Shown: positions 28,819-37,601 of the stretch, one piece after another | How positions within the stretch are numbered: the stretch's first letter is position 1 | Layout of the letters: each line of letters begins with the position of its first letter | Assembly (NCBI RefSeq): GCF_902706095.1 | Contig: NZ_CACSJP010000001.1 | Span: 682,001 to 746,000, forward strand | Direction: 5' to 3' | Source: Rhizobium sp. 18065 | Lineage (GTDB): Bacteria > Pseudomonadota > Alphaproteobacteria > Rhizobiales > Rhizobiaceae | Length of the DNA stretch: 64,000 nucleotides | Translations under genes and position numbers: made by a program | Notes under the pieces: model-generated | The model's input: the letters and a program-made list of their open reading frames with translations, nothing else | What the model was told of the DNA's origin: nothing | Databases searched by the model: none

Positions 28819-29754
28819 GTGACCAGCATTTTGACAAACAACGCAGCTATGACTGCACTTCAAACCCTTCGTTCTATTGATTCCAGCATGGAAGACACAC
28901 AGGCGCGCGTATCGTCTGGTCTCCGTGTCGGCACGGCGTCCGACAACGCCGCCTATTGGTCGATTGCGACCACCATGAGATCCGACAACATGGCACTCTC
29001 GGCCGTGCAGGATGCACTCGGCCTCGGCGGCGCCAAGGTTGATACGTCCTATGCCGCGATGGAAAGCGCCATCGAAGTCGTCAAGGAAATCAAAGCCAAG
29101 GTCGTGGCGGCAACCGAAGAAGGTGTCGACAAGTCCAAGATCCAGGAAGAAATCGACCAGCTCCAGGAACAGCTCCGTTCGATCTCCGAATCAGCAAGCT
29201 TCAGCGGCGAAAACTGGATCGCCGGCGATGCCGGACCCAAGACCGTCGTCTCCGGGTTTGTCCGGGATTCGAACGGCGCTGTCATGGTGAAGACCACAGA
29301 ATACACATTGGATGATGCTGCCGATGGCAACCTGCTGTTCGGCGGCGACGGTGCCGGCAATATCGAGTACACCACGGGTATCCTTGGTACGGTGTCAGCG
29401 TTCACCACTGTGGGCGATGTCTCTGTAGATACCTTGGACATCACTGTCTTTGACGATGCTGACATGGCTGTGAATATGCAGGAATCTCTCGACCTCGTCG
29501 AAAATGCCCTGCAGAGCATGACGAGCGCGGCCGCTGAGCTCGGTTCGATCTCCATGCGCATCGAACTCCAGGAAAACTTTGTCAGCACTCTCACCGACTC
29601 GATCGACTCCGGTGTCGGTCGTCTCGTCGATGCCGACATGAATGAGGAATCGACCCGCCTGAAGGCCCTGCAGACCCAGCAGCAGCTCGCCATCCAGTCG
29701 CTGTCGATCGCCAATACCGCTTCCGAAAGCATCCTGACTCTCTTCCGTCAGTAA
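28819..29754 (+). CDS. flaD: Flagellin FlaD (GTG start)
   Basis: 311 residues; starts with GTG, unlike the other three flagellins, at MTSILTNNAAM. Flagellin terminal helices conserved (MEDTQARVSSGLRVGTASDN; GVGRLVDADMNEESTRLKAL; SILTLFRQ). The letter follows S. meliloti order flaA-flaB-flaD-flaC and is not independently proven. Confidence 0.9.
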   Translation: MTSILTNNAAMTALQTLRSIDSSMEDTQARVSSGLRVGTASDNAAYWSIATTMRSDNMALSAVQDALGLGGAKVDTSYAAMESAIEVVKEIKAKVVAATEEGVDKSKIQEEIDQLQEQLRSISESASFSGENWIAGDAGPKTVVSGFVRDSNGAVMVKTTEYTLDDAADGNLLFGGDGAGNIEYTTGILGTVSAFTTVGDVSVDTLDITVFDDADMAVNMQESLDLVENALQSMTSAAAELGSISMRIELQENFVSTLTDSIDSGVGRLVDADMNEESTRLKALQTQQQLAIQSLSIANTASESILTLFRQ

Positions 29755-29813
29755 GGGCGCCTTGGCTAGGGGCGACTTCGTCCCGCGCTGACAAGTCGGA
29801 TGTATTCGGTATG

Positions 29814-29845
29814 AACCGCACCCAGAAATGGGTGCGGTTTTTTTG
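29814..29845 (+). terminator. Terminator after flaD
   Basis: AACCGCACCC, loop AGAAAT, GGGTGCGGTT then TTTTTG: perfect 10-bp stem with T run, 59 bases after the flaD stop. Confidence 0.9.
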
Positions 29846-29923
29846 TGCCTTGCGTGAGGCTGGCCGGATATTGCGGTTTTGCGCCGAAGCGGATTTCCGA
29901 CCTTGCCAAATCGCGGTCGCGTT

Positions 29924-30050
29924 TGTTAACTGGCACCGTTAACGATTTGTTAATGGTTACGGGGACCAGCGGTATGCTGGTCTGCATGATGCCCCTCCGT
30001 TGCCACCGGTATGTCTCCGGCCTTTTGGATTGACGATTAAGGGCACTTCA
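29924..30050 (+). promoter_or_regulatory. flaC upstream sites and leader hairpin
   Basis: GTTAAC occurs at 29924 and 29938. A perfect hairpin GACCAGC-GGTAT-GCTGGTC (29964-29982) precedes the leader block ACCGGTATGTCTCC (30005-30018), 45 bases before the ATG. TTAAGGGCA is the ribosome site. Confidence 0.45.
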
Positions 30051-31019
30051 ATGACCAGCATCATGACCAACGCCGCCGCTATGGCGGCACTGCAGACTTT
30101 GCGCTCGATCGATACGAACCTGGAAACCACCCAGAGCCGCGTCTCCTCGGGCTATCGGGTCGAGACGGCGTCGGACAATGCCGGCTACTGGTCGATCGCC
30201 ACCACCATGCGCTCCGATAATGCGGCATTGTCGACTGTCGCCGACGCGCTGGGTCTGGGTGCCGCCACGGTCGATACCGCCTACACCGCGCTCGACAACG
30301 TCATCGAGGTCATGTCCTCGATCAAGGCCAAGCTGGTCGCCGCAAGCGAGCCGGGCGTCGACAAGGAAAAGATCAACGAAGAAATGAAGCAGCTGAAGAA
30401 CCAGCTGGTTTCCGCGGCCCAGTCCGCGTCCTTCTCCGGTGAGAACTGGCTCTACAATACCAATGTCAACGAACTGGGCACCAAGCAGGTTGTCTCGTCC
30501 TTCGTTCGCGGTGCCGACGGCAGCGTTCAGGTCACCACGCTGGATTTCGACACCGCGGATTCCGTCCTGATCGACACGGAGGACGCAAGCCGCGGCTTCC
30601 TGACCAAGGCCATCGATGCGGATGCACTGCTTCCGACCCCGACGGGCACGGCGCGCGAATATTATCTTCTCGATGTCGGCTCCGTCGTGCCGCCGACGGG
30701 CGATCCGATCGAGATCGACAATGACACCGATACCGCAGCGCTCTCCGACATGATCAGTGTTGTCGACGATCTGATCAGTCAGCTGACCGACGCCGCCGCA
30801 ACGCTTGGCGCGATCACCAGCCGTATCGAGATGCAGGATAATTTCGTCTCCAACCTGATGGACGTGATCGACAAGGGTGTCGGTCGTCTGGTTGATGCCG
30901 ACATGAACGAGGAATCGACCCGCCTGAAAGCCTTGCAAACCCAGCAGCAGCTCGGCATCCAGGCGCTTTCGATCGCCAACAGCAGCGCAGAAAAGCTGCT
31001 CACCCTGTTCCGCGAGTAA
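30051..31019 (+). CDS. flaC: Flagellin FlaC
   Basis: 322 residues from MTSIMTNAAAM; the longer frame from 30000 would cover the leader block. It is the most divergent of the four, with a longer centre (about residues 160-235) and a less matched N-terminal half. C-terminal helix is standard (GVGRLVDADMNEESTRLKAL, ending LLTLFRE). No strong terminator follows; only an imperfect GC-rich hairpin near 31077-31102. Confidence 0.9.
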   Translation: MTSIMTNAAAMAALQTLRSIDTNLETTQSRVSSGYRVETASDNAGYWSIATTMRSDNAALSTVADALGLGAATVDTAYTALDNVIEVMSSIKAKLVAASEPGVDKEKINEEMKQLKNQLVSAAQSASFSGENWLYNTNVNELGTKQVVSSFVRGADGSVQVTTLDFDTADSVLIDTEDASRGFLTKAIDADALLPTPTGTAREYYLLDVGSVVPPTGDPIEIDNDTDTAALSDMISVVDDLISQLTDAAATLGAITSRIEMQDNFVSNLMDVIDKGVGRLVDADMNEESTRLKALQTQQQLGIQALSIANSSAEKLLTLFRE

Positions 31020-31113
31020 ACGCAAGCCTCAGCAGCATGGCCAGACACGCCATCGATACGACAGTCCCCTTTTGGGCCGCGCGATCATCCAGGCGCGGTC
31101 CTTCGCATTCATC

Positions 31114-31141
31114 CTCGCGCAAGTTTGAAACCCTAGCTTCG
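31114..31141 (+). promoter_or_regulatory. Two-block flagellar promoter motif before the FliH-like/motB operon
   Basis: CTCGCGCAAG (31114-31123), nine bases, CTAGCTTCG from 31133. It would drive the unit FliH-like-motB-motC-fliK-transglycosylase with a leader of roughly 165 bases before 31309. Confidence 0.6.
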
Positions 31142-31210
31142 GCCAAAGCACGCGTGGGCATATGCGCCCGCGACCGGCTCGATCCGAAGGTGATCTCGAC
31201 ATTGGAAGTG

Positions 31211-31312
31211 ATGATGCTGCGCGTTCGGACATTTTTGAAATTCAGTCTGCTTGAGATTGATGACCGTTCACCCGGACCGGTCGTCCTCGCCGATGGAGGC
31301 GATCGCCGATGA
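31211..31312 (+). CDS. Possible small leader ORF coupled to the FliH-like gene
   Basis: A 33-codon frame (MMLRVRTFLKFSLLEIDDRS...) lying downstream of the promoter motif and ending in ATGA overlap with the next gene start. GGAAG at 31204-31208 is five bases from its second ATG. The overlap suggests translational coupling, but it may be only a spacer. No family recognised. Confidence 0.25.
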   Translation: MMLRVRTFLKFSLLEIDDRSPGPVVLADGGDRR

Positions 31313-31956
31313 GCATGCCATTGACCCGTCTTTTGAAGGATTTTTCGGCGCCTCCCGCGCCGACGCCTTCGTTGTCGGCACAGTTTGACGCAGCGGAGCC
31401 GGATCCGTTCGACATGGATTTTCCCGCCTTGCCGGAACCCGTGCCGGTTAATCTCGATGCGGAGCGCCGCGAGGCCTATGCCGACGGGCATGAGGCGGGT
31501 GAAAAAGCCGCCGAAGAACGTTTCGAAGTCGATCGCCAGGCGATGGACGTTGCCCATTCCCAGGCGATTGCCGAACTCGAAGCCCGGCATCGCGACGAGA
31601 TGTCGAAGGCATTGTCTGAAAAGCTCCCCGCCATCATCAACGAACTTTCGCTTGCGATCAGCGATCAGGTGGCGGTCGCTCTTGCTCCGCTGTTTTCCGA
31701 CGCGGTGGCAGAAAAGGCCGTCAGCGACCTCGCACATCTGTTGAAAACGGCAATCAGCGCCGGCGAGGCCGGGGTGATCGAGTTGCGCGGGCCAAAGGCG
31801 CTGTTTGCCATGTTGTCGACCCATATGCCGGAACATCTCGGGCTATTGCACCATGTCGAGGCGGACGATCTGGATCTGTCCGCAGAATTTGCTGAGGCCG
31901 CTCTGGTCACGCGTATATCGGCCTTTACGGCCAGCCTCAGGAAGGTGATCGGATGA
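31309..31956 (+). CDS. Candidate FliH-like export ATPase regulator
   Basis: 215 residues. After a variable Pro-rich N-terminus comes [19 protein letters not shown], with a GxxxG helix pattern typical of FliH. A long helix with [11 protein letters not shown] follows, and the C-terminal part [29 protein letters not shown] resembles the FliH/SctL fold. No other FliH is evident though FliI is present. GGAGG at 31295-31299 supports this start; it overlaps motB by four bases. The FliH assignment is inference from pattern and context. Confidence 0.65.
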   Translation: MSMPLTRLLKDFSAPPAPTPSLSAQFDAAEPDPFDMDFPALPEPVPVNLDAERREAYADGHEAGEKAAEERFEVDRQAMDVAHSQAIAELEARHRDEMSKALSEKLPAIINELSLAISDQVAVALAPLFSDAVAEKAVSDLAHLLKTAISAGEAGVIELRGPKALFAMLSTHMPEHLGLLHHVEADDLDLSAEFAEAALVTRISAFTASLRKVIG

Positions 31957-33242
31957 GCGACGAGAATCACCATCACGGCAAGAATGAAATCATCATCATC
32001 AAACGCCATGGCGGCGGCGATCACGATGGCGCCCATGGTGGCGCCTGGAAGATCGCCTATGCCGACTTCATGACGGCAATGATGGCATTCTTCCTCGTCA
32101 TGTGGCTGGTCAATGCTGCAAACGAAGAGACCAAGGCCTCCGTTGCCAGCTATTTCAATCCGATCAAGCTTTCGGACGAGAAGCCGACCGAAAAAGGCTT
32201 GAAGAAGCCCGTCGATCAGGCAGAGGGCGAGCAGAAGCAGGAACGCTCCAAGGTCGAGGCCGACGAGCAGACCGTCGGTGCGGCCGCTGCGACCGGCGAG
32301 GACCAGACGGCAACCTCCGGCGACCAGGCGAACTACTCCGAAGCCGACTTCTTCGAAAATCCCTATTCCGTTCTGGCCGAAATCGCCCAGGAAGTCGGCC
32401 AACAGGCCAATGTCAGCGCCAAGGGCGAGGGCGGCGCCTCCGATTCCGGTCCGTCGACGGGTGCCCAGGGCGGCGAAGCCTATCGCGACCCCTTCGATCC
32501 GGACTTCTGGACGCAGCAGGTTCAGACGGCCAACACACCGGTTGGCAAGCCGACCGATGCAACGACGCCGGCCGAGCCGCAGACAGCAGAAATCCAGCCA
32601 CAGCAGGAACCGGCAGACCCGACGACACCGGATCAGCAGGTGGCGCTCGTCGTGCCTGGACAGAAACCTCAGCTGCAGCCGGATATAGCCAAGGAAGCCA
32701 AGCCGGACGAGGGCAAGACCGAACAGCCGCAGGATGGCAAGACCGAAATGACGGCCGAGGCCGATCTTGCGGTCCAGCAGGCATCGGCCGACAGGCTGAA
32801 AGCGCAGATCGAGGCCGAGATCGGTGGGGTATCCGGCAAGCTCGCCGAGGGCCTGATCGTAACCCCGGCTGAAGGCGGCCTTCTGGTGACGCTGAGTGAC
32901 CAGAGCGACCAGCCGATGTTCAGCGTCGGCTCCGCCGTGCCGCAGCGCGAAATGGTTCTGGCAATGGAGAAGATCGGCAAGCTGCTTCAGGCCCGGCCGG
33001 GGTCGATCATTATCCGTGGCCATACGGATGGTCGCCAGTTCAAGGGCAGCGAAAATGACAATTGGCGCCTTTCGATGGCGCGTGCCCACAGCGCCTATTA
33101 CATGCTTTTGCGGGGCGGTCTGACGGAAGATCGCGTCCAGCAGGTCTCCGGTTTTGCCGATCGCCGGCTGCAGGTGCCGGATGATCCGCTGGCCGACGCC
33201 AATCGACGCATTGAAATCCTGATTCAGGCGGAGCAGGGATAA
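31953..33242 (+). CDS. motB: Stator protein MotB
   Basis: 429 residues. A basic N-terminus with [13 protein letters not shown] is followed by a single membrane helix containing the proton-carrying aspartate D38 ([20 protein letters not shown]). A long Pro/Gln/Glu-rich linker (about residues 90-270) leads to an OmpA-like peptidoglycan-binding domain ([50 protein letters not shown]). It anchors the stator and pairs with MotA. The linker is longer than in enteric MotB, as in rhizobia where MotC binds the periplasmic part. Confidence 0.95.
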   Translation: MSDENHHHGKNEIIIIKRHGGGDHDGAHGGAWKIAYADFMTAMMAFFLVMWLVNAANEETKASVASYFNPIKLSDEKPTEKGLKKPVDQAEGEQKQERSKVEADEQTVGAAAATGEDQTATSGDQANYSEADFFENPYSVLAEIAQEVGQQANVSAKGEGGASDSGPSTGAQGGEAYRDPFDPDFWTQQVQTANTPVGKPTDATTPAEPQTAEIQPQQEPADPTTPDQQVALVVPGQKPQLQPDIAKEAKPDEGKTEQPQDGKTEMTAEADLAVQQASADRLKAQIEAEIGGVSGKLAEGLIVTPAEGGLLVTLSDQSDQPMFSVGSAVPQREMVLAMEKIGKLLQARPGSIIIRGHTDGRQFKGSENDNWRLSMARAHSAYYMLLRGGLTEDRVQQVSGFADRRLQVPDDPLADANRRIEILIQAEQG

Positions 33243-34564
33243 TGACGCTCCGCAGGGTATCCATCTCGCTTCTGGCTCTCGCTTCGCTTGTCGGACTGGG
33301 CAATGCCTCGGCGCGTGCCAACGACATGGATACCATCCAGCCTTTCCAGATGCTGCGCTCGTTGCAGTTCGTGCAGGACACCGTGGTTCTGGGCGATCAC
33401 TCGGCTGCCGAGATGCAGCGCTTCATGCTCGGAACCATCGACGAGCGCCTGCGCGGCGCCGATCCGGCGATCTTCGACGATCCGCGCAATGTCGATGCCG
33501 CGCTTATCTACGCCATGAGCGGTGGTAACCCGGCAACGCTGGAATTCCTCGTCGCGCGTGACATCAACGGCAATTTCGACAATCGAATTACCGATAGCCT
33601 GCGCAAGTATCTGAGCGGCAAAGGCACGCTGATCGCCAAGTCCCTGGGTGAGATCAGCAAGGAATATCGCAACACCGATCTCGCGCCTTATCTTGCCCTG
33701 GTCGCCGGCAATGTGACGATTACGCGCGACCCTGTCGATGCGTTGAAATTTTACGACTGGGCACGCCTGACCGCGCCCGGCACGATCGTCGAGGAGGCGG
33801 CCCTGCGTCGCTCGCTGGCGGTCGCTGTCGATGCGAAGATTGTCGACAAGGCGGGTGGCTACGCCAATCGTTATGCGCGGCGCTACCTCTATTCCCCGTA
33901 TGCGAGCCAGTTTGCCGATCTCTTCGTCCAGCTTGTCGTTGAGCACTATGATGTCATCAAGCAGGAAGATATCGAGGCAACGCTCGGATATATGGACAAT
34001 GATCGCCGGCGCGAGGTCTATCTTCGCATTGCCCGCAAGGCGGCGATTGCCGGGCGCAAAGATCTGACCAAAATGGCCGCAGACCAGGCCAGGGCCTTGT
34101 CTGGAACAGCGGAAGGCTCCGACGCACTGGCCAATCTCTATGGCAGCCTCGCCAGCATCTCGACGGAAAATGTCGATGACGCCATGCAGGCGATCATGAA
34201 TATCCCAGCGGAATCCCTCTCGCCGAAGGATCTCGCACTGCGCCGGGCAGCCGAAGCCATCGCCAAGGAAGTGCTACGCAAACCGGAACCACCGCCTGAA
34301 AGCCTGACGCAAGCCAGCGCTAATACAACCGTTGCGAATGCAGATGCAGGCGCTATGGCCGCGGGAGAGGATGATGCGGAGTTGCAGGATCCGACAGCGC
34401 CACCGACCCCTGCCGCCGCGCCGCAGCCGCAGCCGCAGCCCGTTTCAGCGGAGGCTGACGCCGCCAATGCCGCCAGTCTCGACCCGGCGGTTCGTACCTT
34501 TGTTGACACCGGGCGCTCCAAGCTGGATGCGATCGATGATCTTCTCAAGCAGGAAGGCCCCTGA
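33242..34564 (+). CDS. motC: Periplasmic motor protein MotC
   Basis: 440 residues with a signal peptide (cut near ARA, about residue 26). The mature protein is helical (FQMLRSLQFVQDTVVLGDHS, AEMQRFMLGTIDERLRG), and the C-terminal region is Ala/Pro/Gln-rich (about 355-400). MotC is specific to rhizobia and relatives; it binds MotB in the periplasm and affects rotary speed. MotE (23595) is its chaperone. The start shares one base with the motB stop. Confidence 0.92.
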   Translation: MTLRRVSISLLALASLVGLGNASARANDMDTIQPFQMLRSLQFVQDTVVLGDHSAAEMQRFMLGTIDERLRGADPAIFDDPRNVDAALIYAMSGGNPATLEFLVARDINGNFDNRITDSLRKYLSGKGTLIAKSLGEISKEYRNTDLAPYLALVAGNVTITRDPVDALKFYDWARLTAPGTIVEEAALRRSLAVAVDAKIVDKAGGYANRYARRYLYSPYASQFADLFVQLVVEHYDVIKQEDIEATLGYMDNDRRREVYLRIARKAAIAGRKDLTKMAADQARALSGTAEGSDALANLYGSLASISTENVDDAMQAIMNIPAESLSPKDLALRRAAEAIAKEVLRKPEPPPESLTQASANTTVANADAGAMAAGEDDAELQDPTAPPTPAAAPQPQPQPVSAEADAANAASLDPAVRTFVDTGRSKLDAIDDLLKQEGP

Positions 34565-34566
34565 CC

Positions 34567-36009
34567 ATGATGGATGCATATACCGCCCCCAGGATCCCGA
34601 CAACGGATACTGCGGCCTCCCATGCGACATCGGGCGGACGCGCCGATAAATCCGGCGAAGGTGGCTTTTCCGAAGCGCTTTCGAGCTCGGGCCGCCAGGG
34701 GCAGGGCGACACGAAAGATAGCGAAGTGCAGGCTGACGAAGGGTCGGGCAACGAGCACGGCGATGTCGCCGCGCCAGAAACCGGACGCTCCAAGCGTCCG
34801 ATCATCGATCTGTCCCAGGCAAGCCTGCTGAAGCCTGTTTCGGCGGAGGCAACGTCTGCCGCTGCCGAGCAGCTTGATCCGGAGACCGTGGCTGTCGACG
34901 GCAAGGACAAGACCAAGGTGAAGGCTCATGTCGAGACGGACGGCAAGGCTTCGTCGCTCGACGAGCAGCAGCTTGCGGCGCTTGTGAAGAGCGGCGGTCT
35001 GAAGGCTGCTGCTTCGGATGGTGCGAAAACCACAGAGGCGGACAGCGACGTTTCGGCGACCGAAGATGGCGTCTCGGCGGACGGGAAGAGCGCCGATCTC
35101 GGGGATGTCCTGTCGCTGCTGACAACGGGGGCTGGGACGGAACAGGCCAATGGCCAGTCAATCGCGCACAACGCCGTGGAGGGCAGCAAGACGATCATCG
35201 ACGGCCATGGCGAACAGATGGTCGAGGCGCTCACTGCCAACGGCGTCTCTGCCGGTGACGGCGAGACCGTCGGCGCTGACGGCAGCGAAAGCGATCAGTC
35301 ATTCCGCTTCGTGCGTGCCGATGGCAAGGGCCAGTCTGTCACTCTGAGAAGCGAAGCCGCCCAAACCCTCAGGGATGATGGCGAGCCAGCATCCTCGACT
35401 GTAGAAACGGTCACCGTCATCGATGCGCGCCGCTTCCTGGCACCGGTCTCGAGCAACAACGCCGCTTCGATCACGGCGGCCATGGTCGGCGATAGCGAGT
35501 GGATCAGCGCAATGTCGCCTGGCTCCGAACTGGCCAACGCGGCAACCCAGTCCAGTCAGGGCAAGGTGGTCAACACCCTGAAGATCCAGATGAACCCGAT
35601 CGAGCTTGGCAGCGTCACCGCGACGCTGAAGCTGACGGGCGAAGAACTTTCGATTCAATTGACCGTCGAGAACCACGCAGCACTGCAGAAGCTGACCAAG
35701 GATCAGGACGAGATCCTGAAGGCATTGCGCGCACAGGGGCTGACCGTCGACCAGGTGCAGGTTAACATTCAGGTCGCGCCCGCCGACCGCAGTGCCGATA
35801 GCCAGAGCAGTGGCAATGGCCAGCAGAATGGTCAAGCGACGGGACAGCAGGCGTCCGATCAGTCGGGACGGCAGGCTGGTGGCGATCGTCAGACGCGCGG
35901 TGACGCTGCGAGCGACAGGGTGAGGACAACGGATGACAGGACGCTTCAGCCAGCTGGCAACCAGGGTGTTGCCGATGACAGCACTCGTCCTGATCTCATT
36001 TACATCTAG
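34567..36009 (+). CDS. fliK: Hook-length control protein FliK (formerly MotD)
   Basis: 480 residues. The N-terminal about 300 residues are low complexity (Ala/Asp/Ser/Gly rich). The C-terminal domain has the Flg_hook pattern (LKIQMNPIELGSVTATLKLT, EELSIQLTVENHAALQKLT, VDQVQVNIQVAP), then a Gln/Gly/Arg-rich tail. It sets hook length and triggers the FlhB switch. The last 77 bases overlap the transglycosylase gene in another frame. Confidence 0.92.
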   Translation: MMDAYTAPRIPTTDTAASHATSGGRADKSGEGGFSEALSSSGRQGQGDTKDSEVQADEGSGNEHGDVAAPETGRSKRPIIDLSQASLLKPVSAEATSAAAEQLDPETVAVDGKDKTKVKAHVETDGKASSLDEQQLAALVKSGGLKAAASDGAKTTEADSDVSATEDGVSADGKSADLGDVLSLLTTGAGTEQANGQSIAHNAVEGSKTIIDGHGEQMVEALTANGVSAGDGETVGADGSESDQSFRFVRADGKGQSVTLRSEAAQTLRDDGEPASSTVETVTVIDARRFLAPVSSNNAASITAAMVGDSEWISAMSPGSELANAATQSSQGKVVNTLKIQMNPIELGSVTATLKLTGEELSIQLTVENHAALQKLTKDQDEILKALRAQGLTVDQVQVNIQVAPADRSADSQSSGNGQQNGQATGQQASDQSGRQAGGDRQTRGDAASDRVRTTDDRTLQPAGNQGVADDSTRPDLIYI

Positions 36010-36514
36010 CGCCTCGGCCAGTGTCGGCATCTGCGAGCGTGAAATCAGCGCTGCTGCGGCAAAATATGGGGTGCCGGAAGGCATCCTTTATTCCGTCGGC
36101 CTGACCGAAACCGGTCGCAAGGGATCGCTTCAGCCCTATGCCATGAATGTCGAAGGTCGGGCGATCTATTCGGGCGACATGAACGAAGCGCTTGGCGCGT
36201 TTCAGGTGGCGCGCGGGCAGGGAGCCAAGCTGATCGACGTTGGCTGCATGCAGATCAACCAACACTTTCATGGCGATCAGTTCACCTCCGTCCAAGCCAT
36301 GTTCGATCCGAAAAAGAACGTCGAATACGCAGCCCGCTTCCTCAGCAAATTGCACAATCGGCACGAGACCTGGACGATGGCGGTGGCCCGATATCATGCC
36401 GGACCGAACAATGACCCGGCGCAAAAGCGCTATGTCTGTCGAGTTATTGCCAATCTCGTCGCCACGGGCTACGGCACCTGGACGACCAATGCGCGTCAAT
36501 TTTGCGGTGAATAG
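35933..36514 (+). CDS. Periplasmic lytic transglycosylase of the flagellar cluster
   Basis: 193 residues from ATG 35933, or 179 from ATG 35975 (MTALVLISF). Signal peptide ends near SASA. Family 1 lysozyme-like motifs: YSVGLTETGRKG with probable catalytic Glu in TET, DVGCMQINQHFHG, and AVARYHAGPNND. FlgJ at 46492 has only the rod-binding domain, so this enzyme probably opens peptidoglycan for rod growth (inference). Its start lies inside fliK. Confidence 0.85.
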   Translation: MTGRFSQLATRVLPMTALVLISFTSSASASVGICEREISAAAAKYGVPEGILYSVGLTETGRKGSLQPYAMNVEGRAIYSGDMNEALGAFQVARGQGAKLIDVGCMQINQHFHGDQFTSVQAMFDPKKNVEYAARFLSKLHNRHETWTMAVARYHAGPNNDPAQKRYVCRVIANLVATGYGTWTTNARQFCGE

Positions 36515-36623
36515 CAATCTTTGGTTGTTTGACAGCCACATTAGTGCCGATTTGTTAATTGTGGCAACACTGCGGACAAATGGGGCAAAGCAAGAGCTTG
36601 CGCGAAGCTTGCGTTAACTTTTC

Positions 36624-36662
36624 CACTAAAAAATAGTGCGCAATAGTGGGTGTAGCCACTAT
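36624..36662 (+). promoter_or_regulatory. Dyads upstream of rem, candidate VisNR sites
   Basis: CACTA-AAAAA-TAGTG (36624-36638) and a perfect ATAGTGG-GTGTAG-CCACTAT (36643-36662) lie about 135-170 bases before rem in an AT-rich region. Both share the TAGTG half-site. VisNR is known to activate rem in S. meliloti; that these dyads are its sites is inference. The two-block flagellar motif is absent in the forward direction. Confidence 0.45.
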
Positions 36663-36794
36663 ATATAGATCAAATCGGCACCAATTCGTTAATCAATTAT
36701 TAATATCTATCATTAACTTTCGCCAGTTGTCGCTGAATCCCTCGATTCGTACCCATAGTGCATCGAAACACCACACTGATTCGGAGGCGGCTGA

Positions 36795-37466
36795 ATGATC
36801 GTCGTGGTTGATGAGCGCGAGCTCGTGAAAGACGGGTATACTTCTCTATTTGGACGGGAAGGGATTCCATCCACCGGATTTGATCCGGCGGAATTCGGGG
36901 AATGGGTCACTACGGCGGCTGATTCCGACATTGCGGCAGTTGAGGCTTTTCTGCTCGGTCAGGGCGAAAGCACATTGGAACTGCCACGGGCAATCCGGGA
37001 TAGAACCCAGGCACCGGTGATCGCGGTCAGCGATCAGCCGTCCCTGGAGGCGACCTTGGCCCTGTTTGATTGCGGCGTCGATGACGTCGTACGCAAGCCG
37101 GTCCATCCTCGCGAAATCCTGGCACGGGCAGCGGCCATTCGCCGTCGTCTGAAGGCAATTTCCAACTTCACCGAGATCGGACCTATCCGGGTCTTCTCAG
37201 ATGGGCGCGATCCGGAAATTTCCGGCGACGTGTTTCCTCTGCCGCGGCGCGAGCGTCGCATCCTGGAATACCTAGTCGCAAATCGCGGTCGGCGCGTCTC
37301 GAAGACCCAGATCTTCAACGCCATCTACGGCATTTTCGACGAGGAAGTCGAAGAGAACGTCGTCGAAAGCCATATCTCCAAGCTGCGCAAGAAGCTTCGC
37401 AAGAAGCTCGATTTCGACCCTGTCGATTCCAAGCGCTTCCTTGGCTACTGCATCGACTGGAGCTGA
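36795..37466 (+). CDS. rem: Orphan OmpR-type motility regulator Rem
   Basis: 223 residues: a degenerate receiver domain and a winged-helix DNA-binding domain ([48 protein letters not shown]). The receiver keeps D6/E7, S79 and K101 but has no Asp at the phospho-acceptor place after strand 3 (around residues 50-55, VEAFLLG). In S. meliloti Rem is activated by VisNR and itself activates flagellar and motor genes in growing cells. No partner kinase gene is adjacent. Confidence 0.93.
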   Translation: MIVVVDERELVKDGYTSLFGREGIPSTGFDPAEFGEWVTTAADSDIAAVEAFLLGQGESTLELPRAIRDRTQAPVIAVSDQPSLEATLALFDCGVDDVVRKPVHPREILARAAAIRRRLKAISNFTEIGPIRVFSDGRDPEISGDVFPLPRRERRILEYLVANRGRRVSKTQIFNAIYGIFDEEVEENVVESHISKLRKKLRKKLDFDPVDSKRFLGYCIDWS

Positions 37467-37544
37467 GGTCGCAACCTGCGGACCTGTGCGTGCGTGAGGC
37501 GGCTTGTCGGATGAATTTAAACGACAACCTGTATGTCATACAGC

Positions 37545-37573
37545 CTCACGCAAGGCCCATCTCCTAGGCTCCG
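37545..37573 (+). promoter_or_regulatory. Two-block flagellar promoter motif before flgE
   Basis: CTCACGCAAG (37545-37554), nine bases, CTAGGCTCCG (37564-37573). CTAGGCTCCG is identical to the copy before flgB and lies 38 bases before the ATG (36 at flgB). It would drive flgE-flgK-flgL-flaF-flbT-flgD. Confidence 0.65.
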
Positions 37574-37601
37574 TAATGACTACCGAAGCGAGGATTTTAA
37601 T

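Noticed and set aside
29846-29860. Minus-strand CCTCACGCAAGGC after flaD, like block one of the flagellar motif
   Set aside because: No CTA nine bases on, and it would point back into flaD's terminator with no gene to drive.
36595-36616. CTTGCG repeats (CGCAAG on the minus strand) before rem
   Set aside because: They face the transglycosylase gene end, not rem, and lack block two; probably chance or weak half-sites.
37533-37601. Upstream extension of flgE
   Set aside because: It would encode through the two-block promoter motif, and FlgE proteins start at MSLYGTMRTG-type sequences.
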